This document shows positions 55,675 through 64,000 of a stretch of 64,000 nt of DNA, one piece after another; positions within the stretch are counted from its first letter, which is position 1, and the number at the start of each line of letters is the position of its first letter. The position numbers were made by a program, and so were the translations under genes. The notes under the pieces are model-generated. The model saw only the letters and a program-made list of their open reading frames with translations. It was not told the origin of the DNA and searched no databases. The stretch covers positions 118,766,552 to 118,830,551 of the forward strand of contig VDFB02252616.1 in the NCBI GenBank assembly GCA_007258455.2, given 5' to 3'. The stretch is from Sequoia sempervirens (taxonomy: Eukaryota; Streptophyta; Pinopsida; Cupressales; Cupressaceae).

Positions 55675-56671
55675 TGCAAAAGGGGAAATCACAATCAAAG
55701 GTAAAAAAAGCATAAAAAAAGTGAAATCAATGCATAAACCAAAGTTATACCTTCAAATCCTCTCTATGGATTGAGCTCTCAAACATGCACCCAACTATTT
55801 ACTTGATTTGCTCTTAAAGATTGATTCCAATGTGGATTGCTCACTTACTATTCTAGCATAATATGGCTAATCAAATTCAATCTGGTGAAATGAGGAGAGA
55901 AGACTCCAATTTATAGAAATTAGATGAAAGGAATGGAGGGCTAAGATTGCTTGACTTAATCAAAAGTGGAGATTAAGTATGGTGGGGATCAAGAGAATTG
56001 TGACATGTGTCACAATGGGGATAGATGGAAGATATGAGGTGTGTTCACACAAGTGTGAGCACACTTTGGTGAGAGAGGGCATTTAATTTTAGAGGCTTTG
56101 TGTAAGAGGGTGTAAGAGCTAGTGGGGGTAGGTAGGATCTCATACGTGTGAGAGGAGGGTAGAGAATAGGCTAGGAAACTTGTCACCATGTGGCAAGTTT
56201 TAGGGAGAGGTGAGGGAATTTTAAATTGGAATAAATTGATAATGATGATAAGTAACAAGGGTTAAATCAACTAATGAAGGATTAATTAATTTAATAGGGT
56301 AGGTTGAGTTAATAAACCATAGATTTATTTAACTTGGGTGGAGTCAAATGTTGGAGGATGGGCTAATGATAATTAAAGGAGGGATAAGACTAATTAATCA
56401 AAGATTAATTAACTTAAGTGGTATTAGAAGAAATAAGGATAATGGTGGGATTAATTAAATAATTCAAATATTTAATTAATTGGGAGAACTTTAATCTAGA
56501 GAGTGTTATAACTAATTAAATAATAAAATATTTAATTAATTATAAGAATAAGGTGGAATAATCAATTAAATAATAAATATTTAAATAATTATAGGTTAGG
56601 AGGGGTGAATTAATTAAATAATAACATTTAATTAATTAGGAAGAAGTGTTATCAAAATTAGGGTGACTACA
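55675..56671 (-). repeat. Element A 5' LTR (right copy)
   Basis: 997 bp matching 1847-2847, from TGCAAAAGG to GACTACA. A TATA word (CTATAAATTGG, minus strand) lies at about 55909-55915. A TTAATTAA-type block lies at about 56270-56640. Confidence 0.85.
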
Positions 56672-57235
56672 AATATAGAAAGGAAATATAGGAGCCTAAA
56701 TGTGGATCTGTATCTTTTAAGTAAATGTAGTTATACATACAAGGTTCTTAAGCCACTTAATTTATTATTTTATTCTTGATTTTTATCTTATCTTAGTGAG
56801 GATTGTTGCCTTATATTATCATCAAAATAGAGACCCCCTTTTTAGCTTGAGATTTTGAGAGAGTTTCTACCATCTTTCAATTTTTCATCTTCTCTAGATG
56901 ACATAGATCTTGGTTGGTGAGTTGATTTGATTTTTTCCTTATATTATCATTTTTAACTTATACACAAATATAGAAAAGAAATATAGGTGCCTAAATGTGG
57001 ATCTATATCTTTTAAGCAAATGTAGTTATACATACAAGGCTCTTAAGCCACTTAATTTATTATTTTATTCTTGATTTTTATCTTATCTCGGTGAGTATTT
57101 TTTCCTTATATTATCATTAAAATAGAGACCCCCTTTTAGCTTGATATTTTGAGAGAGTTTCGACCGTCTTTCAATTTTTCATCTTCTCTAGATGACATAG
57201 ATCTTGGTTGGTAAATTCATTTGATCTTCATGGGC
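56671..57235 (+). repeat. Tandem duplication of about 295 bp beside the element A junction
   Basis: Copy 1 begins at 56671 and copy 2 at 56966. Both start AAATATAG, share AAATGTGGATCT and CTCTAGATGACATAG, and differ by a few bases and small indels. Element A's right LTR abuts the start of copy 1. Confidence 0.88.
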
Positions 57236-58797
57236 CCTAGTATGTTCTAGATGTCTTCCTATGCTACGATATGTGTTATTTGGGGTCAATTTGATGTTTT
57301 ATCATACACTTGATAAGTTCTAGCATGATATTAGTTTGAGGAGTCTTATATCTAGATGTACTCCATTGCTTCATTTGACTTCTTGGCTTACATGGATATG
57401 ATCACAGTACTCTAGTCATTTTAAAAAGAATGTTTGATTCCACATTATGACAATTTGATGATTGCATGTATTTAGGCTTGAAAACCATGAAGAATACTTC
57501 AATTTTAGGTCATTGAGGTTATGGTTTTCTCACACATGATATTAACAAATTTCATGAGTGATATTAAATGTTTTTATGATCACTATCATGCTTGCACATG
57601 TCGTGGAATGGAATATATATTCTATGTAAAGAAATTGTTAATGGTTAAGTTGGGTCTTTATCATTGTTGGATGGTTTAAACCCTTTAAATATTTATGTAA
57701 AAATTCAATATCAAGTAATATAGAGAACTTTCACTCATGTAGTGTTGGTAATTGAATAATTTTGTTTCATTTTCAGATGATGCAAGTAGATAGTCCTCCT
57801 AATATTCATAGGATAGTGGAGCATGGTGTTGCTGCAAAAGTAGCAAGTTCAATTCCTTTGACAGAGGTATGAGGTAGATTAATAAATTTCACATTATATT
57901 TTTTGTTTTATCTATATATTATTGAAAAATCAAATGGTTTTCATTTGTAGTTTAATTTCTATCTAGATGGTTGCCACAAGGCTTCACAACTCTAGATCAT
58001 GAGTGTGCCTCTGTTGTGGATGAACATAGTGATTATTTGTATGTGACAAGTGATTTAATTTTATATTTCATTTTATAATTTGATTTCTATTTATTAATGT
58101 CTATAATTTTTATTTTATTAGGTATGGGTCAAAAAATATTTGAACAAGAGGTCAAGTGAATGAGTTCAAAGAAGACCACCATCATATGCATCTCCATACC
58201 CTAACAATCAAAAGAAACTCATGATCTATTTCCTTCACCTAAATGGAAATGACTAGATGCATTAGCATCCTTTGTTGTATGCTTATATGGAATTTTTTAA
58301 CATATATTTTGTATTACATATATGTGACATTGTATGTCCATATGGCATTGTTGTAAGCCTATATGGCATTCTTGTTTATATGTTATAACTATATCGACAT
58401 ATAATGATGTATGCCTATATGGATATTTGGTTAATACATAGCTTTTTTTTTATCAATGGTGTCCATATTTGCACTATAAATGATTATTTGAATAAAGGAA
58501 TAATGAATTGACACACTATAAATGATTAATGTTATCCATATTTATAAATTATAATTTGATTAATTGAATAATTGAAAAAGGATAGCTTTTCCATTTGGAT
58601 TGCAGTACGGTTGCATACTTGTTAGGAATAAATAATGACAAACTAATATCTCCAAAAATAGCTTGTTGATACCCACTGGTTGGTTAGTATCTACATTTAA
58701 TATTGTCTAGATTGACATCCCCTACAACTTGAAGAATAGATAGTCATGCAACTACAAAACTTAGGGATCCCAAGGATAGTCAAGTACCCATCCATCC
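57236..58797 (+). other. Flank with possible exon-like scraps
   Basis: Mostly AT-rich. At about 57777-57867 a stretch reading MMQVDSPPNIHRIVEHGVAA is bounded by a pyrimidine-rich TTTCATTTTCAG and by GAG followed by GTATGAGG, like an internal exon. A second candidate lies at 57966-58040, preceded by CTATCTAG. I do not recognise the protein, and the pieces do not join into a convincing frame. Confidence 0.25.
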
Positions 58798-60378
58798 TGA
58801 TGCAATACAACTATCAACAACCATCATTCATCAGGGAAACATCAGTCCCAAACACAATTAGGGGAAGATCAAATTGAAAAAGCAACAAATCCACTTAACT
58901 TTTCATCAAAATCTCCAAAAATTCACTTATCAACTCAACAATTTCTTTTAACCATTCCATAGGTTATCATTCATCCATTCCACAAATTAGTATCCTACAC
59001 TTTTGTCAAACTCAAATTCATCACATAACCTAATTAAGAAAACAAAACCATTCCTCCCTTCACTATTCAATCAATTCTTTCAACTACACCATATTAGTCT
59101 TCATTCCAAATTGCTTCTTTAAGGAAAAATGACCACAATCTATTCTCAGACTTGAATACATCTCAGGAATCATCAATTTGACACAATCAAATCAAAATCT
59201 TGATTAGATTCACTAAAACAATCCATTCTTTCATTATTTACCAAGGCACTCTTTCATTCAACTTGCTTTTCCAAGGAAAAATATCAACATACCATTCTAT
59301 CACTAGTCCTTCAATCTACTATAATCCACATCAATTTCACTATAACAAAAAAAAAACATGTCTATATACCACTGTTCTAACAGAGTCCTTGGTTTCTGCA
59401 GTCAAAGCATCATTTTTTTCCTAAGGAATCAACTTTTCTAAAACATCAAAAACCACAAGCTTACCTTCAAACCCTCTTCCAAACATTGGATACATATATA
59501 ACATCATTGTTAAAATAGGCTCAACAAAAACCAAATCACATATATGACTATTTATTCAAAAGTTTCATGCATTCCACACCAAACTTCTAGTAGCACTACA
59601 ACTTGACAAACTGGGTATATCAGATTACCCAAATAGATTCTCCATTGTCTCTATATCCATTCTAAAACCCATTTCAATCTCCTTTAACACCACAAAGCAC
59701 AGAGTAGTGTTGCTTTAAGAAAATATACAGATCCACTGACTGTTCTACAAAATTAAGACTCAAATTAGGCTTATTAGGCTATGGTGCAATAGGGTTTATT
59801 GAATATCCTATTACCTGGCATTATTTCTCTTAACCAATAATTGAAACATCTTTAATTTGTCTTAAATAAGATTATTCTACCACAAAAAGTCATTCTCCAT
59901 GCATCTATTATTAAACACTAGGTGTAATTTCTTTACAACTGTTAGAAAAAACCCTTGTTCACAGGCTGAGACAATCATAAACACTTAGTTACTCATGCAT
60001 AATATTTTTTCTTTGTTCCAAAAATTAAATAACATGAAAGTTGACATAATAATGGAACACCACACCAAGATCTAGGAGTTTTCCCTAAGTAGAACGAAAG
60101 AAATACAAATTATTTTCTCTCTGGTTACCCTAGAAAGGGGTTTCAATAGATTTTGGAAAAAACACCAAAAGTAACTCAAAACAGCATGAAATAAGATGAA
60201 ACAAAAAGGAAAATGAGGGGGATTGATAGGGTTATCAATTAAAAACATCCACTCATGCATGAATGGTCATACAAAGTTGTACTCTACTCTAAAACAATTG
60301 TTATATAGTGATTTCTGTGAAATAGACAGAGTTTATTCATGAAATCTTATTTCCACCAATTAATTACATGATCATACA
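58798..60378 (-). repeat. LARD-like element LTR, copy 1
   Basis: TGATGCAATAC to CATACA, 1581 bp. It matches 61441-62989 over its length with small indels. Confidence 0.82.
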
Positions 60379-60394
60379 ACCTCCCCTTCTTTGG
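60379..60394 (-). promoter_or_regulatory. Polypurine tract of the LARD-like element
   Basis: CCAAAGAAGGGGAGGT on the minus strand directly before the LTR start. The equivalent at 62990-63005 reads CCAAAGTAGGGGAGGT. Confidence 0.75.
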
Positions 60395-60454
60395 AAACAA
60401 GGAATAATTCCTTTTTAAAGGCTTTAAAATTTCCTTCATTGGTTGAAACCAAAT

Positions 60455-60652
60455 CTAACTTCCCATGACCTTTGATATTCCTTGATTTTTTGTTGTTTTT
60501 CCTTTTTTTCTACAACTTTGACAATAAATAACAATCTTTTTGCCACTAAAGAAAAGTATTTTAAATTTACCACCTAGAAAATTGTTACATGGCTTGAATG
60601 CATTCATTTTTTTCTTTACATGGCCTTGACACATGATTTTAGGCTTGAACAC
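60455..60652 (-). other. Small open frame in the internal region, repeated in the second unit
   Basis: 65 codons, MFKPKIMCQGHVKKKMNAFK onward, with a C..C pair near residues 45-48 (CQSC) and a Lys-rich end. The second unit has an equivalent 64-codon frame at 63264-63070 (MFNPKIMCQGNVKKK). The two differ at about a dozen residues. It may be chance or a gag remnant. I do not recognise it. Confidence 0.3.
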
Positions 60653-61424
60653 ACAAATATTACAAATTAGCCTTTTGAAGGCATTTAATGTTCAAGGTGC
60701 TCCTACACCATACAACCAACCAATTGAACTTTCCAAGTCCCTTGGAAACATATCAACCTTCTTTGTACCCGCAAAACAAATTGAACTTGCCTTGGACTGC
60801 TTCTTCTTCATCTTCTTGACTCTCTCTTCCTGAATCTTCATTTGTCTTTACCTTTGTCTTCATCACTTGTCTTCACTTTGTCCTTTGCCTTCTCTTTTTC
60901 CTTTCTCATTCTCTATCATTAGGTTCACATTCTCAAAAGGACACATGACTACCCTTTTACCACTCTCTTCTTTTCACCAATTCTTGTCTCAACCAAGGAT
61001 ACAGGACTAGACTTGCAAACTCCTTATCTTCAACAATCATCCTTGACCTTCTCAGACCAATCTTATCTTCATCTTTTCAACCACTCCCATCAATGCAGTA
61101 CTCTTCAGGCTACAACTCTTCTAGTGCTTGCTCAGAAAAATATCCATCTCTCTTCAACCTGCAAACACAAACTCAAAAACCAACTCAAAAAACCATCCAT
61201 CTTACCCAACAACAAATCCTGGAAGATTCCTCACTCTCTTTGCCTTGCACCTTCTACCCAACTTTATCTCCATTGGAGGATGGTGACCACAACCCTTTCC
61301 TTGTCTTCCAACACACACAACTCAGAAAATTTCTTCTATGTAGTTTAGATGGACCAAGCACCTACAACCAACCAACTATCAACAACAACTTAACTACAAA
61401 CTTTCCCTTTCCTCAGAGCCTTCT

Positions 61425-61437
61425 GGCTCTGATACCA
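61425..61437 (-). promoter_or_regulatory. Primer-binding site (initiator tRNA-Met) of the LARD-like element
   Basis: TGGTATCAGAGCC on the minus strand, three bases from the LTR that starts at 61441. Confidence 0.9.
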
Positions 61438-61440
61438 ATT

Positions 61441-62989
61441 TGATGCAATACAACTATCAACAACCATCATTCATCAGGGAAAATTAGTCCAAAACACAAT
61501 CAGGAGAAGATCAAATTGAACAAGCAACAAATCCACTCAACTTTTCATCAAAATCTCCACAAATTCACTTACAAATCAACAATTTCTCTTAACCATTCCA
61601 CAGGTTATCATTCATCCATTCCACAAATTAGTATCCTACACTTTTGTCAAACTCAAATTCATCACATAACCTGATGAAGAAAAAAAAACCATTCCTCCCT
61701 TCACTATTCAATCAATTCTTTCAACTACACCACATTAGTCTTCATTCCAAACTACTTCTTTAAGGAAAAATGATCACAATCTATTCTCAGACCTGAATAC
61801 ATCTCAGACATCATCAATTTGACACAATCAAATCAAAATCTTGATTAGATTCACTAAAACAATCCATTCTTTCATTATTTACCAAGGAACTCTTTCATTC
61901 AATTTTCTTTTCCAAGGAAAAATATCAAAATACCATTCTATCACCAGTCCTTCAATCCGCTGTAATGCACATCAATTTCAGTGTAACAAAAACATGTCTA
62001 CATACCACTGTTCTAACAGAGTCCTTGGTTTTTGCAGTCAAAGCATCATTTTTTTCCTAAGGAATCAACTTTGCAAAAACCACAAGATTACCTTCAAACC
62101 CTCTTCCAAACATTGGATACATCTATAAAATCATTGTTCAAATAGGTTCAACACAAACCAAATCATATATATGACTATTTATTCAAAAGTTTCATGCATT
62201 CCACACCAAACTTCTAGTAGCAGTACAACTTGACAAATCGGGTATATCAGATTACCCAAATAGATTCTCCATTGTATTTATATCCATTCTAAAACCCATT
62301 TCAATCTCCTTTAACACTACAAAGCATAGAGTAGTGTTGCTTTAAGAAAATATATAGATCCACTGACTATTCTACATAATTAAGACTCAAATTAGGCTTA
62401 TTAGGCTATGGTGCAATAGGGTTTATTGAATATCCTATTACCTGGCATGATTTATCTTAACCAATAATTGAAACATATTTAATTTTTCCTAAATAAGCTT
62501 ATTCTACCACCAAAATTCATTCTCCATGCATCTATTATTAAACCCTAGGTGCAATTTCCTTAAAACTGTTAGAAAAAACCTCTGTTCACAAGCTGAGTCA
62601 ATCACTCATGTATAATATTTTTTCTTTGTTCCAAAACTTAAAGAACATGAAAGTAGACATAATAATGGAACACCACACCAAGATCCAAGAGTTTTCCTTG
62701 AGTAGAACGAAATAAATACAAATTATTTGCTCTCTGGTTACCCTAGAAAGGGGTTTCAACAGATTTTGGAAAAAACACCAACACTAACTCAAAACAGCAT
62801 TACATAAGATGAAACAAAAAGGAAAATGATGGGGATTGATAGGTTTATCAATTAAAAACATCCACTCATGCATGAATGACCGTACAACCGCACTCTTCTC
62901 TGAAACAACTATTATATAGTGATTTATGGGAAATAGACAAAGTTTATTCATGAAATCTTATTTCCACCAATTCATTACATGATCATACA
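61441..62989 (-). repeat. LARD-like element LTR, copy 2
   Basis: TGATGCAATAC to CATACA, 1549 bp. The partner is 58798-60378. Confidence 0.82.
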
Positions 62990-64000
62990 ACCTCCCCTAC
63001 TTTGGAAATGAGGAATAATTCCTTTTTAAAGGATTTACAACTTCTTTCATTGGTTGAAACCAACTCTAACTACCCACGACCTTTGATATTCCTTGTGTTT
63101 TTTGTTGTTTTTCCTTTTTTTTTACAATTTTGACAATAAATAACAATCTTTTTGCTACTAAAGAAAAGTATTTTAACTTTACCACCTAGAAACCTGTTAC
63201 ATGGCTTGAATGCATTCAATTTTTTCTTTACATTTCCTTGACACATGATTTTAGGATTGAACACACAAATATTACAAATTAGCTTTTTGAAGGCATTTAA
63301 TGATCAAGGTGCTCCTGCACCATACAACCAACTGACTGAACCTTTCCAAGTCCCTTGGAAACATATCAACCTTCTTTGTACCTGAAAAACAAATTCAACT
63401 TGCCTTAGATTGCTTCTTCTTCATTCTCTTGACTCTGTCTTCCTAAATCTTCATTTGTCTTTAACTTTGTCTTCATCACTTGTCTTCACTCTTTCCTTTT
63501 CCTTCTCTTTTTCCTTTCTCATTCTCTGTCATCAGTTTTGGATTGTCAAAAGGACACAAGACTTCCCTTTTACCACTCTCTTCTTTTCACCAATTCTTGT
63601 CTCAACCAAGGACACATGATTATCCTTGAAAACTACTTATCTTCACCAATCATCCTTGGCCTTCTCGAACCAATCTTATCTTCATATTTTCAACTACTCC
63701 CATCAGTGGCGTACTCTTCAGGTTGCAACTATTCTAGTGCTTCCTTAGACAAATATCCATCTCTCTTCAACCTGCAAACACAAACTCAAACACCAACTTA
63801 ACAAACCATCCATCTTACCCAACAAAAAATCCTGGAAGATGCCTCACTCTCTTTTCCTTGCACCTTCTACCCAACTTAATCTCCATTGGAGTATGGTGAC
63901 AACAAACCTTTCCTTGTCTTCCAACACACACAACTCATAATCTTTCTTCTATGCAGTTTAGATGGACCAAGCACCTTCAACCAACCGACATTCTCAACTA

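Larger units (their letters stand above)
1847..56671 (-). mobile_element. Element A: giant Ty3/gypsy LTR retrotransposon (Tat/Ogre-like), host of the nested insertions
   Basis: Two direct repeats of about 1.0 kb bound this element. A polypurine tract next to the left LTR and minus-strand gag-pol domains show that it reads on the minus strand, so the right LTR is the 5' LTR. Subtracting the CACTA and element B, with their target duplications, leaves about 18.3 kb. Order on the minus strand: 5' LTR (55675-56671), leader (about 52080-55674), gag, protease, reverse transcriptase/RNase H, second RNase H, integrase (to about 44770), non-coding AT-rich section, an antisense PMD frame (3927-16022 on the plus strand, interrupted), polypurine tract, 3' LTR. 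Element size, the aspartic protease surroundings, the extra RNase H domain and the additional antisense ORF fit the Tat/Ogre group of plant gypsy elements. LTR divergence is visibly higher than in B (roughly 5% or more by eye), consistent with A being the older host. Confidence 0.85.
58798..64000 (-). mobile_element. Tandem LTR array without gag-pol (LARD/TRIM-like), continues past the window
   Basis: The order is LTR (58798-60378), internal (60379-61440), LTR (61441-62989), internal (62990-64000 and on). A primer site TGGTATCAGAGCC lies beside the second LTR, and a purine tract beside the inner edge of each LTR, so it reads on the minus strand. Internal sequence is only about 1.06 kb with no protease, integrase or reverse-transcriptase motif. 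The second internal copy stops at the window edge about 50 bases before a third LTR would be expected. A tandem arrangement like this usually arises by recombination between elements. Confidence 0.82.

Noticed and set aside
60633..61443. Plus-strand open frames in the LARD-like internal region
   Set aside because: Low-complexity Ser/Leu/Pro frames on the strand opposite to the element, with no motif; they are treated as chance.
1..64000. CRISPR arrays, operons, rRNA or tRNA genes
   Set aside because: No regular spacer-repeat arrays and no tRNA or rRNA sequence were recognised. The tRNA-like words near 38763 and 61425 are primer-binding sites.

Overview
This window is plant nuclear DNA made almost entirely of nested transposable elements. 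I see no intact host gene. The families point to a seed plant: En/Spm (CACTA) transposase, Ty3/gypsy of the giant Tat/Ogre-like type, Ty1/copia with a tRNA-iMet primer site, plant mobile domain (PMD) sequence, plant L1-type LINE pieces, and captured CTR9 and PPR fragments. The deep nesting, low gene density and very long LTR elements suggest a large genome, possibly a gymnosperm. That last step is inference.

Layout. Bases 1-1846 are flank with a decayed LINE reverse-transcriptase zinc-binding remnant. Element A, a giant gypsy-type LTR retrotransposon on the minus strand, runs from 1847 to 56671 (LTRs 1847-2847 and 55675-56671). It is split twice. A CACTA transposon (3962-14165, exact GGA target duplication) sits in a plus-strand PMD reading frame of A. 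Element B, a related giant gypsy element (16522-42826, exact AATGG duplication), sits after that reading frame. B is itself split by a copia element (33092-40294, exact GATTG duplication, minus strand). The CACTA is split by a poly(A) retroposon (12691-14010, exact 13-bp duplication). Without insertions A is about 18.3 kb and B about 19.1 kb. To the right of A come a roughly 295-bp tandem duplication, possible exon-like scraps, and a tandem LTR array without gag-pol (58798 to beyond the window end).

A and B share one plan. Read on the minus strand it is: 5' LTR, primer site, leader of about 3 kb, gag with an unusual low-complexity section, protease, reverse transcriptase, RNase H plus a second RNase H-like domain, integrase, then an antisense PMD reading frame with a coiled-coil tail, polypurine tract and 3' LTR. 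Both copies are dead. A has YVDY instead of YVDD in its reverse transcriptase. B has Asn at an integrase catalytic Asp. The copia protease has Tyr at its catalytic Asp. Most premature stops look like C-to-T decay of Gln or Arg codons.

The CACTA carries a broken TnpD-type transposase (minus strand). It also carries an antisense CTR9-derived TPR region partly repeated three times with a 753-bp period, and an inverted pair of PPR gene fragments. The retroposon inside it carries an unrecognised reading frame of about 151 codons with one internal stop.

Most notable: the antisense PMD frame in two related giant retrotransposons, the CTR9/PPR capture by the CACTA, the small retroposon with precise hallmarks, and a copia element whose LTRs look more diverged than those of the element it sits in. 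All identifications come from reading the sequence; no database search was possible.
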